From Aphelocoma coerulescens (lineage: Eukaryota > Chordata > Aves > Passeriformes > Corvidae): DNA of 64,000 nt. The stretch's first letter is position 1. Each line of letters starts with the position of its first letter. The position numbers were made by a program, and so were the translations under genes. The stretch spans positions 108,422 through 172,421 of the forward strand of contig NW_027183617.1 in the NCBI RefSeq assembly GCF_041296385.1. The letters are read 5' to 3'. This document shows positions 45,455 through 61,699 of this stretch, piece after piece. Under the pieces are notes generated by a model that did no database searches, was not told the origin of the DNA, and saw only the letters and a list, made by a program, of their open reading frames with translations.

Positions 45455-46620
45455 AGGGAAGAAGGAGCCCCTGGAGAAGCTGTGGCAGGTGCGGCTGCTG
45501 CTGCTGGAGACATGGAGGGTGACATCAAGGATGACAAGCTCTTCCTCCACCTGGCAAGCTGAAGATGATGGACTTCAATTGTGGCACCTTCTCCAAAGCC
45601 AGGCTCCACAGCGAATTTGCAGATGAGTCCACACGCAGGGGGATGCTCCCAGATTTGTGCATTGCACAGCCTGGCCGGGAAGCAAAGGTTTCCCCCTTTG
45701 CTGGGGCGGATGCAACCAATTCTTCAGTCGGCTGCCAAGCTGCTTTTTGGCAGGGCTGGGGGGATGGGCTGGGCTGGTTTTGAACTGGGAGTCTGCTCCT
45801 GGCCCTGCCAACAGCCCCCAGCACCCACCGTGGCCCGCGCTGGGGCTGGGGCTGGGGCAGCCAGCCCGACACAAACAAAGCCCCATGGTGGGAGCAGAGG
45901 TTGGACACCAGAAGCTGTGCATGGGCTGCTTTGCTCTGCAGGCAAGGAAGGGCTTGGGCTGCTCCAGTGCCCTTGTTTGCTTTGGGCTCAGCATGACTTT
46001 TGGGGGCAGTGCAGGGGGAAGGCAGAAAGCGTGGGCTGCCCTGGCCCGTGGGTGGGGTTTTCCCTCGCATGGCAGGCTTGGACCTTCCTCAAGGCCCAGC
46101 AGGGAGAAGATTTTTTACCTTTTTCCTTGTTTTCCCTTTTTGTCTGTAATCTCTTTTCATTGATTTATGGTTTGTTTTTCCAAAGGAAGCATTCTAGGTG
46201 CTGTCTGGTCCGGATGGCAAAGTGCTTGGGAGCAGCTGTGGCATGGATGGGACATGCCCTTGGAGAAGGGCTGAGGACACCGTTTGGGAGCAGCTTTTCT
46301 TCTGGCGGCGGGAGGCGTGAGGTGGGTGCCCGTCCTCTTGGCACGGCTGGGATAAGGGCTTTTGGGAGATGGCAGCGAGCGCAGCGGCATCCTGCTCTGG
46401 GCAGCTGCTGAGGAGGTGGCTGTGCCACGGCCGGCTGCAGGCTGGGCACGTGTCCTGCCCTCCTGCTCTCCTGCCAGAGGCAGCAATGCTGGGCAGCTTT
46501 GGGCAGCGCCCTGAGCGCGGCCAGCACGGCCTGGGCACCGCGGGCGGCTGGGACAAGGGGGACGGGAGCCTTCAGCTGACGGGTGCTTTCTGCTTTCTCT
46601 CCTTGCAGCCGGGCTCTGTG
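45455..46620 (+). pseudogene. second PIM1-like fragment downstream (pseudogene)
   Basis: 45,455-45,622 starts with a KKEPLEKLWQV-like glycine-loop beginning and jumps to LKMMDFNCGTFSKA, so exons 1-3 are collapsed by an internal deletion. DFG has become DFN. The splice donor that reads GTGAG in the intact gene is ATGAG here, so it is lost. 45,740-46,130 matches intron 3 of the upstream gene (44,200-44,460), confirming a PIM-gene origin. 46,380-46,560 matches 28,740-28,935 in reverse. Not functional. Confidence 0.75.
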
Positions 46621-48449
46621 GATGCTGAGGCTGCTCTGGGCTCCACCAAGGCTCTGCTGCGGCTCAGCCCCGGGGCCACGAGAAGCCAAAGAAGAAACGC
46701 CGTGACCTGCAGCAGAGACGTGCTTGAGTAGCTCGGCAGTGCAGCTCAAGTTTGCAGAGTGTGCACCTCCGGGGGAAAATATGACACCCCCCCAATAACA
46801 AACTTGTTCAGTAACTTCTGAAATGAAATCAGTCTGGGATGACCCCCAATGCCATTTTTCAGCTTGCTCAAGCTGAAGCCCAGCCCTTCTCTGAACAGTT
46901 CTCTCCCCCACCTGCCTTTTGCTCCACAAGTGCTCCCTCTTTCCCCCAGTGAGTTCCCAGCTCACCGCAGTCCCCATTGCACTGTAGCCTTCCTTGATGG
47001 CCCTGGCCATGAGGAAGAATGAGCCCCAGGTTTAGGGACTCGTGTTGTCACTGGCTGAAGAACAGCAATGTCTCAAAGGTCTGGTGAGATTTGGGGGTCA
47101 TTCAGAGCTGCTCTCCAGGCCTCAGCTCTGCTCACTGCTGGCTTCCCACTTCCTTTTCCTCATTCTTCACAAAGCAGGATGAGCTCTGTGAATGCCCTTG
47201 ACCCTCGCCACCCTTCCCAGCCCAGCCACCCAGCCCAGTTAGGCTTAAGCTGGAGCTTCTCTGTCTCCTCTGGCACCCCAGTGCAGTCCCCTCTGTGGGG
47301 AGCAGCAGCCCCAGAGCACAGCACACAACAGTGCAGGCCACAGCCGGAGCAGCTCCCTGCAGCCATGGCTTGGCTCTTTGTGGCAACCAAATGCTCCCTG
47401 TTTGCAGCTGTCCCTGGAGGATGGCCCCAGGGCAGAGCCCAGCCGGGCTCCCAGTGCATCCCCTGGAGCCTGGGGCAGACAGCGCTCGCAGAGCTGAGGT
47501 TCATGGTGAGCACCCAGAGCTGTGGCTCGCAGTCGGTGTTTGCAAGTGTTGTGATCTCATCTCCTGCAACCTGTGGGGAAAACGAGCTGTGCGGCCAGGC
47601 CAGCACCGCCCCTCTTGGCAGGGACGAGGCTGAAGGCCTTTCCTGTTGCCGAGGAGGCGGCATTAAGCCTTAGCGGGGCCTGGCACCTGTGGAGCCGGAT
47701 CTCGCCCGCTGTCCGGGACTCGCTGCCCACCAACCGCCCCCACCCGCCGCGCTCCCTTCTGCAGGGACAGAAGGCTCTGGCTGTACCAGGCTTTCCATCA
47801 CGTCTGTGTACCCATAGCTGTGGAACGCACATGGAGAGGGAAAGTGTCAGTCACGGTGCTTGCACACTCCTTCCTTTCCATACAGGACACATTCCTGCGC
47901 ACCCCCTGTCAGGGTCTATTCAAAGGAGAGGCATGGATAGAGATTTCCCACAGAGCTCTGACTCTGGCGGAACTCACCTTGTCAGCCAGCAGCCAGGGCA
48001 TTTTTTTCCCAGCTCTGTGTCAGTCAGTGCCCAAGAGCTGAAGGGAGCAGCATTTAGAAGCAGTTTCCAGATTTCTAGGCAGGCAGTGGAGCTGCCAAGC
48101 ATCCGTGCAACTCGCCGTGTTCATCAGGAGGGGCTGCTGCTTCTTTGGGAATACGGCACAATGGAGACACGAGACTTGGAAAAATCCCAGCTCTCTGTGG
48201 ATTTGCGCAGGAGGAGGAGCAGCAGAAACACTTTGTGTCTGCTTGTGGGGACACAAGGTCCAAGGAGCGGGGCTGGCAGAGGGTGACCTGGGCCGCTGGC
48301 AGCTCAAGTCCCGTGTGTTGGGTCTGCCTGAGGGAAAGTTCATGGGCCTTCCAGGGCTGTGCTTTGCATTGGTAGCTGGACGGGTGCTGATAATAGAGCG
48401 GTGTTCTGGCTACTGCCCAGCAGCGCTGTCCCTCTGCCATTCCTTCCCC
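46621..48449. other. unassigned intergenic sequence
   Basis: Open frames of 80-240 codons overlap on both strands without conserved motifs or a consistent splice structure. No RNA gene or element is recognised. Confidence 0.4.
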
Positions 48450-48660
48450 CATCAGAGGGGATGGGAGTGGGCAGGATCCTGGCAGGGGACACAGCCAGAC
48501 CAGCGGACCCAAATCAGCCAAGGGGATGTTCCAACCATATGACTCCAGCTCAGATGTATAAAGCAAAGGGAGAGAGGAGGAAGGGCACCTTTTCCCCCAG
48601 AAGCTGAAGTTTCCCTGAGGGTTCCAGTTCCAAACTGTTGACCCTTTTTGGAGGCATAAG
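48450..48660 (+). mobile_element. ERVL-type LTR fragment
   Basis: GGACCCAAATCAGCCAAGGG, ATGTTCCAACCATATGACTC, a GATGTATAAAG TATA box (about 48,555) and GAGAGAGGAGGAAGGGCACC follow the same order as the fragment at 28,081-28,215. It ends without an identifiable polyadenylation part. Confidence 0.5.
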
Positions 48661-49379
48661 ATTGTCACCTCATAGTCTTCCAGTCACCCTCGAGTTGTAG
48701 AATTTTAGAGCAGTCAAATCAATCAAGTTCACATTTTCTAGATATTGCTGTGTCATTTTCTTGATATCCACGTGAGAGGGGACACAGTGATGGATGGGTT
48801 TGCATGGGAGCTCCAGAGCCCCGGAATGGAGAGCCTGAGTGTCCCAGCAGGATTTGCAGGAGTGTGGGGCAGCTGGAAAGAAGATCGTGGGCAATATTCT
48901 CCTGCCTCCATCTTCCAAGGCAACTTTGATTCAGTCCCTGTCTGCACCATGCCATGGGGCCTCCAGAGGCCCAGGGAGGTGTCTGGGTGGCCCCAGAAGG
49001 CACTTGCAGAACCCTGGGGCACCAGGGAAGGGGTAGGAGCATCCCTGTGGTGCTGGGAGAGACACGCAGAGGGGGCCACCCCTGGTGCCCAGGCAAGAGC
49101 TGCATTCAGGCAGCCAAATTCATGCAGGGTCTGCCCGGGCGCTGCCAAGGACCTGTCCAGTGAGCTCCTGTCCTCTTTCACCTCTTTGTATTTTCTCTGT
49201 ATTTCTTTGTATTTATCCTTATTATTATCTTTGTATTTGTTGACCCTCAAAATGCCATTAGAAATCATTTTCCCTCAAAATAAATACTGACTTATTTTAG
49301 TGTGCTGCTTTGGACAAATTTGCAGGAAAATATCCTCTGACAGAAGGCAGGTTACAACCAGCCCTCTCCCACCAGGTCT
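48661..49379. other. unassigned intergenic sequence
   Basis: No gene or element confidently recognised. The right part is T-rich with a run of TTTGTATTT words. Confidence 0.4.
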
Positions 49380-49880
49380 GGGAAAAAAATATTTTCCTCT
49401 GAGGAAAGTGAAAGAGAACCTATTTATTTAACAAACACACAGGAAAAGGATAATAATGCTGAATACTAAAACCTCTCGCTGTGGAGAGAAACCTGGGAAG
49501 ATTTCAGAGTCCTTCTGTAGGTGTGCTCTCTCTCCTCCTCCTTGGAGCTGGGTTGGTGTCCTCCAGGGCCTCGGTGGAAAATTCTCCCGGTGTGTTCTGA
49601 TGTTGAAACAGTCCAGAAGTGAAGAAGGGAAAAAGCCCAAGTCCCAGGAAAACAAACTTCAACTCTCCATCTCCCTCTGGAGAAAAGGAGCCGAAAGCGG
49701 ACTGGAAAGCAAGCAGGGCGCTCCCTCCGCTCTTCTCGCTGCTGCAGCAGAACACAGAGGCGTGTGTGTCTGTGTCCTTGAACAACTGCTTTGAAAAGTT
49801 TGCTCGGTTTTTTCTCTCTCCCCCGTCGGGCTCAGTTTAAAGGCACAGAAAGGCACAGGATTGATTTCTGGGCAGAGAGC
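49380..49880 (-). mobile_element. possible ERV LTR, minus orientation
   Basis: TTTATTTAACAAACACACAG at about 49,422 gives AATAAA on the minus strand. A TTTAAA TATA-like site on that strand lies near 49,838. The spacing suits an LTR, but neither terminus is defined. Confidence 0.35.
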
Positions 49881-50399
49881 AGCGATAGGGGATACACATC
49901 ATAAACTCACCCCCAGACAGGAATGTACAGAGTTGGAGAGCTCTACAGTCCTGTGTCTTTAGTTCCAAGGGTATGGAAGTGTCGATGGGTCCTTTGGTAA
50001 TCGCACAGTTCTGTATCGGTTCCCGCCATGTGGAGCCATTTTTATACAGAAGTCAGTGTATTCACACAGCACAGATTGTTGTGTTTTCCTGTGTATCAAT
50101 TTCTGTGTAAACCTGCATCCCGTTGTACAGTTTTATCGATGTATGAATTTCTGTGTAAAGCTGCGTGGCCTTGTAGAGTTTGGTTCAGGCTCTGTGGGTG
50201 TTGAGAGAGTTCGATGGATGTTTGGCTTTCTCTCCAGATGTGTATCTGTACAGGTATCACCGTGTGACCCATCAGACATTTAACTGTGTGAACCAAAAGG
50301 GATCTTTGTATCTTTCCATATGGAGAGCAGAGATGGAACAATCTGCAGGAAGCTTGTAACAGAATGTTGGGGTTTTGGGAGTTCTCCTGGGGTTTTCTT

Positions 50400-51323
50400 C
50401 TGTTAAAGGAATTTTCCCCATCCATGTTGCCACGGGGACAAATTACTGGGTGCTTAAGAAAAACAGAAAACCTGGCCATAGGGGTGGGGTGCATCTTGCT
50501 ACTCTTTTTTTCACCTGGCTGTGTGGGCAGTCAGTCCCTGGCGTTTTGGATGACGGAGAGAGAGGCTGCTTCTTCGGCTGCTTTCCTTCTACCGGAGAGA
50601 CCCCGGGATTCCCAAGCCCGCCTTCCCTGCCCCGCTGGGAGCCAGGCTGCGGCCGCCCTGCCGCTGCCATTGCTTCAAGCCTTCGCTGCTCTGTAGCCCG
50701 GCTCTCCCTGCCTGCCGAGACCTCCGGGGGTTCCCACCGCAGCTCCGGAACTTTGATACATCTTGTCTGCCATGCAGGATTTGTGCTCATCCCTGCTGTT
50801 CCAGCCTGCCGTTCCAGCCTGCCATTCCAGCCTGCTGTTCCCGAGGGTCCGGCTGGACATCGGGATCGGCTGCCCAGGGGGTTTTTGAAATCTTTGTTCC
50901 ATCCCTTCCCGGGATCCCAGGCCGTCAGTGCCGCGTGCTCCCCGAGCTCGCTCCGGAGCGCCCCCTGCAGCCCAGGGGGAACCATCGCACCTGCCCTGCT
51001 CACCAGGAGCCGCCAGCGCCACTGCTGGCTGAGAGCAGAACTGCACCCAAGGGGAAACGGCCTGACAGCCAAGAAGGCTGGGACTGGGTTTGTGATTGTT
51101 TGCTGTTACTGCCATAGCTATTGCTGTTTGTTTGACTGGTTATACACATATAGATATATATTAGTAAAGAACTGTTATTCCTGTTCCTCATATCTTTGCC
51201 TATAAAGCTCCTTAATTTCAAAATTATAATAATTCAGAGGGAAGGGGGTTGCAATTTTTTTTCCTTCCATTTCAGGAGAGACTCCTGCCTTCCTTGGCAG
51301 ACACCTGTCTTTCAAACCAAGAC
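50400..51323 (+). mobile_element. ERV LTR, plus orientation
   Basis: The 3' part (51,165-51,323) has AGTAAAGAACTGTTATTCCT (variant polyadenylation signal), CTTAATTTCAAAATTATAAT, GGAGGGAAGGGGG-like text and the end CTTTCAAACCAAGACA, a terminus I recognise from a common avian LTR. The GC-rich portion at 50,540-50,960 would be its U3/R. The left edge is a guess. Confidence 0.55.
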
Positions 51324-51485
51324 ACTGGGAGCAACTGGGACCACAGTGGGGGCAAATGCTATCATACAGGGAGTGACTGGGTTCATACTGGAAGTGACTG
51401 GAGCCACATTGGACTCTTACTGAGAGTGAAAGCAACCATACTGGGTGTGACTGGGAGCCACTGGGACCACGCTGTGTGTGAGAAA
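51320..51485 (+). repeat. CTGGGA(G/C) minisatellite
   Basis: Six or seven degenerate copies of about 24 bp built on ACTGGGAGC / GACTGGG, with ACCACACTG-like spacers. It begins exactly where the LTR ends. Confidence 0.75.
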
Positions 51486-51774
51486 TGAGACAACTCTTAG
51501 TTAAAAATTAAAATAATTTATTAAAAATGGAAAAATTGAAAAATTACAAAAATTAGCAAAATATAAAAATTTGGGATCCTATGGCTCGATAGATGGTATG
51601 CCCCAGGAGCGCAGGGATTTTAGATCTTCTGGCTGAAACAGCACTAGAGCTCAGGTAGAGAAAAAGGACTTACAGTGCTAGGCTGGCTTTTGGCTGGTCC
51701 AAAAGCAAAAAAATATTTCTAAAGGCTCCTTAATAGGAGTAGGCTTTCCCACCACTATTTTTTTGTTTGTTTGT
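51486..51774 (-). mobile_element. AT-rich LTR-like sequence
   Basis: An AATTTATTAAAAATGG-type stretch contains minus-strand AATAAA near 51,518, and the text continues to a (GTTT)n run at 51,762-51,780. It is probably ERV-derived, but termini are not defined. Confidence 0.35.
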
Positions 51775-52386
51775 TTGTTTTAATAAATTGCATGCACTAA
51801 TTCCCATCCATTTGCTGCAAATGATCCCCCAGGAAAGCTTCCACAAAGGGCCCCATAGCTGTGGCGGTTCTCTTCTAAAGCAGCCCAGGAACAGCTCCTG
51901 GGTTCAGGAGCAAAGCCTAAGCGGTTAGGAGCTTGCACTTCATTGCCAAGGGAATTGCTCTCTTGGCACACCGTCAAGGGTCACAGCAGAGAGCCAAGGC
52001 CTCTAATGGCAGGATTTGGAGCAAGAAAGTGCTTTCCCTCACTCCTGGGCAAGTTTTAGAAGTACTTGTGAGGCTCCCTGCCAGCCTGCAATTTGCAGGT
52101 TGTCTCGGCTGAAGCAGCAAGCTGAGGAAATGACAGTGTCCAATGCCACGCGCTCTCCCGTGGAGGGAACGCAACCCCTGCAGGTTACGTTGCAAATACT
52201 CTCCAGCCGCCAGCGAGTGCAGACACCCCCTTTTTAGCTGATGCTGTTGGCAGGAGCTTTAGCAAAGGAGCGGCACCTTAATGGCACTTTTGCTCCCAAA
52301 TCTGCTTCATCACTACAAACGAGCATCAAGAGCAAAGTGAAGCAAAAGCCGTGTGATGGCTACCCCCAGGATAAACCTTTACTTAC

Positions 52387-52465
52387 GAGTCAGGTGGGTC
52401 AGGAAGTAGCCGGAATACGCCACAGAAAAAACCGTGCAAACCGCGGCACAGACTTGCCCGATCAT
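52387..52465 (-). pseudogene. orphan copy of candidate PAK-like first exon
   Basis: Same sequence as 61,405-61,483 (ATG at 52,465, donor GTAAGT at 52,386). The direct duplication ends 600 bp further on and no kinase exons follow to the left, so this first exon has lost its gene. Confidence 0.5.
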
Positions 52466-52673
52466 TCTAGCAGTGCTGTGCGGGTTTGCACACTGAATGC
52501 CACCCAGGGGAAAAACCAAGACTCCTCTCGGGGTGCAGGCCGTCTGCTGAGAACGCCTCAGTCACGAGGGTCCTCCTGCAGCGAGCGAGCCAAAGAGCTG
52601 CTCTGGACAAGGAGGCCTCGCGCGCGCCGGGACAACGTCGCGCTGACAGCACTGTGATGCGGCCCGGCTCCCT

Positions 52674-52681
52674 TGACGTCA
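52674..52681. promoter_or_regulatory. consensus CRE (TGACGTCA), copy 1
   Basis: A perfect palindromic CREB/CREM site in a CpG-rich stretch about 210 bp upstream of the orphan first exon on the minus strand. Confidence 0.5.
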
Positions 52682-54383
52682 CAATAGCAGCCGCTCTGGC
52701 TCTGTTGGCGTAGTTACGCCCGGCAACCGAAATCTTCTGTACAGCTGACGCAAAAGAAAAGCCTGGGAAGATCTCCTCAGTCATAAAGCAGGAGAAAAAA
52801 TCCTTACCGTCCATAAGCCAGTGCTCAAGGCATCCCGGGGTAACTCCGAAAATGCACCGATCCAGCAGGCCCCCAAGAAATCCAAGCAAACGTGGCTTTT
52901 CCTCCCCAAGGCTTTGACTAAAAGCAAGTGTGCTTGTTCCTGCTGGCATCTTTGTTGCTTCTGAAAGCCCTAACTGCTTTGATGACATTTAGGGGACAAA
53001 AGAAGCCAAGGAAATCAGTTTCCAGGAGTACTGCAGTGCGCAGTTGCTTCTTGAGCACGTAGGTGCATGCTGACCTTTGCTCGGACTCACTTTGGAGCCT
53101 GACCTCCCTTTCTGGCAGGGAGGTGTTGGCTTGTCTCCTGACACAAAGCTCCTCTCTTCCTGCTTGCTCTTTCTTTGGCACCTTAACGTCGGACAACATG
53201 CAGAAGAGCTGCGCGCTGATTCTCGGGCTGCCACAGTTTTGTTGTGTTGCAGCTCTGGCAGCAGCCTGCGGCTACCGCTCTGCGGTGGCCTGCAGGTGCC
53301 GAGCCCAAAGAAGGCCCGTTTCAAGCAGTCAAAAGCTGCAGCCTCACAGATGTTTGCCCAGGCTCCATGCTCCCTGTAAGATTCCTTGCAGACATTTGGA
53401 TAGCCACATCCCAAAGAAAATGAGATGCAGTCATTCCCTTCTCTGTCAAAAGCTCCAGTTAAAGGCAGGAGCCAGCTTGAAAGAGGAGAGCAAGTACTGA
53501 GTGGGAGAGGGAAACGAGTGCATGCAACTCCTCTGGAAACCAACTCTGCTTGCCCATGCACGAATGACTCCGGGCTTAGCTCTCTTTTCTGGTGACTCAG
53601 CACAGACACGTCCTGTCTGCTGGGGGACAACTGCTGCAGTGTCTTTGAGGAGCTTCACACTGGGCTCTTCACACGTCGGATGCTGCGGGTGCCATTTGAA
53701 AATCGATGCAATGGCTGAAAGGCCCAGCTGCACCTTGAAATTCTGTTGCTGAAAAACTGCAGTAATTTACCAGGGTAATTCCCCCAATTTGAAAGCGTCT
53801 CGTTTTCCCCATCTCCTAGAGAGCTAACGTCAACCAGCCAGTTGTAGAGCTTACAGAAGGAAGAATGAGGCCTTAGCAGGGAAAGCCGAGCGTAGGCCCT
53901 CGGACTCCCTTGAGCAGAGCGCGTTAGTGCCCCAAAAGGACCAGAGAGGGAAGCGTTTGGGGGACGTGCCATTTCAGCCCTCCTTGGCTCTTGGATGCCA
54001 CGTGACCGCCAGGAAAGGGGAACAAGCGGGGCCTGCTCCCTCCTCCTGCCCCTCCCTGAGGGGCGGCTGGCGCTGGGGGATGCCAGGGCACGGGGGGCGG
54101 GTGGGGGGGCAACATCTCCGCAGGGCGGGCGGAGCGGGAGTGGCCACGGGGCGCGTGGGGCGGGGCAGGGCCCCTCTGTGAGGGGGGAGAGCCTTGGGCC
54201 GCTGGGAAGCAGCGCAAAGCCATGAACAGGACAGCCCGTCCAGAGCGCACGGCTTCGAAGGCGCTGTCCAGCTTAGGCCCAGTGTGGCAAGGAAGGGAAT
54301 CTTCCAGGGTTCTGAAGGTTTTACAGCCTTTTATTGCCAGTCCTGCTGAAACCAAGGGCTGAAACCAAGGGTCTTCCAGCTAC

Positions 54384-54435
54384 TTCTTCATCTTCATCTT
54401 CATCTTCATCTTCATCTTCATCTTCATCTTCATCA
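54384..54435. repeat. (TTCATC)n microsatellite, copy 1
   Basis: About eight copies of TTCATC within duplication copy 1. Confidence 0.95.
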
Positions 54436-54614
54436 TTCTGTCCTCCTGGTGACCTGTTCAGGCTGACAGCTCATGCCTGGTCCAGTTCTGCTGAGTCCCA
54501 GCTTTTTCTTTCATAGCTTAATCATCAGGATGACGATTGGTCCATTTCTAGCTCCAGGATAGTTCTCAGCTTCCCTACATCAGCAATACTCTACTCTTAG
54601 CTAAACAATGCTCC

Positions 54615-54620
54615 TTTAAT
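54615..54620 (-). terminator. ATTAAA polyadenylation signal for the PAK-like gene
   Basis: The minus strand reads ATTAAA about 180 bp after the PAK-like stop codon at 54,800. It is a common AATAAA variant, and no AATAAA is seen nearer. Confidence 0.4.
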
Positions 54621-54799
54621 GAAACTTTCTGGGGACTGGAGTCCTAACGAAAACCAGCTAAGCTAAGAAAATCTCAAAACCATAAACTTCCTAACTATGG
54701 AACAGCTAAATTATAAAACTCAGGGGATGGCCGAATCTTCTCTTAAATACGGTACATCCCCTCTTCACTCCTCTGGGCTGGCGGGGCACCAAGGCCTCC

Positions 54800-59931
<5,132 letters not shown>

Positions 59932-60383
59932 CTGCAGACAGACAGCAGTGAGAGGGACAGGGAGCAGCCAGTCCTTTAGGAGCTGCTTTCTTGTCAGCTC
60001 CGTAAGCTGCTTTCTTTTCACCCAGACTAAGGGGAAATCAGAAACTTTGATCAAAGTGGGATTCTGAGTCGTGAAATTCACCCTCTTAAGGTGGGCAAAT
60101 TAGGTGGTGCTCCGTCTTGCTGTGCATTTGATCCTCCACCCTGGCTAGAATCAGCAAGACACCTTTGGCCTGCCACACTTGCCTTTCATCTCTTGAAAGG
60201 CTCTTCAATGGAAAATTAGGAAAGAGCCAGTGCTCCCTTTGCTGCTGCTGATGCCAACACCGACTTGGCCTTTCTTTCCGCCTCCCAGGCTGGCACTCTA
60301 CACTCTACCACAACAGGCCAAGCTCACAGCTTGCCGCACAATTCTTACATGCCAGCAAGGTCAGAGGTTCCTTTGCCACTCAC

Positions 60384-60421
60384 CAAAGGACGGGCTTGTC
60401 TCCATCCGCGTGTGAGGTGAC
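60384..60421 (-). CDS. candidate upstream coding exon of the PAK-like gene
   Basis: 38 bp with a good acceptor (GCTCTCTGCAG) and donor (GTGAGT). Read in the phase needed to join the exon at 59,931, it encodes HLTRGWRQARPL, preceded by two bases that complete a codon. The same two bases complete the C left over from the exon at 61,405, giving CGT (Arg). Short exons with good sites can occur by chance, so transcript data are needed to settle it. Confidence 0.45.
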
Positions 60422-60737
60422 CTGCAGAGAGCAAGGCAAAAGGAACCAGATGCCGTTAGAAAAGTGCCTGTGCTGGGGAGTCCCACAGGACAAGTCAGTC
60501 CCAACAGAGAGCATTTTCCTTTCCCAACATCCCTCCAGGAGCAACACAAGATTTTCCCACTGCAAGCAAGAGAACAACAAGGACACTATACTAGGCTCTC
60601 TCTACTTTTGTCGCTGAAGAAACAGAAACACGATCACAGAAATGCCAAGTGGCCTTTAAGTCAGAGCTTCTGTTCTGCCCAACAGCTCAAGCAGCTTTTT
60701 CCTCTTCTCTTTTCTGCAACCTTTCTTTTCTGGTTTT

Positions 60738-60800
60738 TTGTTGTTGTTGTTGTTGTTGGGTTGTTTTTAATTTGGTTTTTGTTTGTTTGTTTGTTTTTTA
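60738..60800. repeat. (TTG)n / (GTTT)n simple repeats at duplication edge
   Basis: Six GTT triplets followed by four GTTT units directly before the duplicated block. The same GTTT run borders copy 1 at 51,762-51,780, so it may have guided the rearrangement. Confidence 0.8.
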
Positions 60801-61404
60801 AATAAATTGCATGCACTAATTCCCATCCATTTGCTGCAAATGATCCCCCAGGAAAGCTTCCACAAAGGGCCCCATAGCTGTGGCGGTTCTCTTCTAAAGC
60901 AGCCCAGGAACAGCTCCTGGGTTCAGGAGCAAAGCCTAAGCGGTTAGGAGCTTGCACTTCATTGCCAAGGGAATTGCTCTCTTGGCACACCGTCAAGGGT
61001 CATAGCAGAGAGCCAAGGCCTCTAATGGCAGGATTTGGAGCAAGAAAGTGCTTTCCCTCACTCCTGGGCAAGTTTTAGAAGTACTTGTGAGGCTCCCTGC
61101 CAGCCTGCAATTTGCAGTTGTCTCGGCTGAAGCAGCAAGCTGAGGAAATGACAGTGTCCAATGCCACGCGCTCTCCCGTGGAGGGAACGCAACCCCTGCA
61201 GGTTACGTTGCAAATACTCTCCAGCCGCCAGCGAGTGCAGACACCCCCTTTTTAGCTGATGCTGTTGGCAGGAGCTTTAGCAAAGGAGCGGCACCTTAAT
61301 GGCACTTTTGCTCCCAAATCTGCTTCATCACTACAAACGAGCATCAAGAGCAAAGTGAAGCAAAAGCCGTGTGATGGCTACCCCCAGGATAAACCTTTAC
61401 TTAC

Positions 61405-61483
61405 GAGTCAGGTGGGTCAGGAAGTAGCCGGAATACGCCACAGAAAAAACCGTGCAAACCGCGGCACAGACTTGCCCGATCAT
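61405..61483 (-). CDS. candidate first coding exon of the PAK-like gene
   Basis: ATG at 61,483 opens 26 codons, MIGQVCAAVCTVFSVAYSGY then FLTHLT, ending at a strong GTAAGT donor in phase 1. The phase fits the exon at 60,421. The segment is hydrophobic over about 20 residues and could act as a signal peptide or membrane anchor. A CpG-rich stretch with a CRE lies just upstream. If joined as proposed, the whole protein is about 422 residues: hydrophobic N-terminus 1-26, linkers to about 130, kinase domain about 145-390. Confidence 0.45.
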
Positions 61484-61691
61484 TCTAGCAGTGCTGTGCG
61501 GGTTTGCACACTGAATGCCACCCGGGGGAAAAACCAAGACTCCTCTCGGGGTGCAGGCCGTCTGCTGAGAACGCCTCAGTCACGAGGGTCCTCCTGCAGC
61601 GAGCGAGCCAAAGAGCTGCTCTGGACAAGGAGGCCTCGCGCGCGCCGGGACAACGTCGCGCTGACAGCACTGTGATGCGGCCCGGCTCCCT

Positions 61692-61699
61692 TGACGTCA
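61692..61699. promoter_or_regulatory. consensus CRE (TGACGTCA), copy 2
   Basis: A perfect CRE in a CpG-rich stretch with GCGCGCGCCGGGACAACGTC nearby, about 210 bp upstream of the candidate start codon at 61,483 on the minus strand. Position and composition suit the PAK-like promoter; no TATA box is seen. Confidence 0.55.

Larger units (their letters stand above)
51775..54590. repeat. 2.8-kb direct duplication, copy 1
   Basis: Collinear with 60,793-63,606 at a constant offset of about 9,018 bp and about 98-99% identity. Differences seen are single bases, for example CCCAGG/CCCGGG near 52,504/61,522, and a 1-bp deletion near 61,117. Both copies start beside a (GTTT)n run and end at CATCAGCAATACTC. 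Copy 1 lies downstream of the PAK-like gene and contains a duplicate of its putative promoter and first exon but no kinase exons. Confidence 0.96.

Noticed and set aside
47068..48286. Several 150-240-codon frames between the PIM block and the LTR fragment
   Set aside because: They overlap on both strands, lack motifs, and none joins others through matching splice phases.
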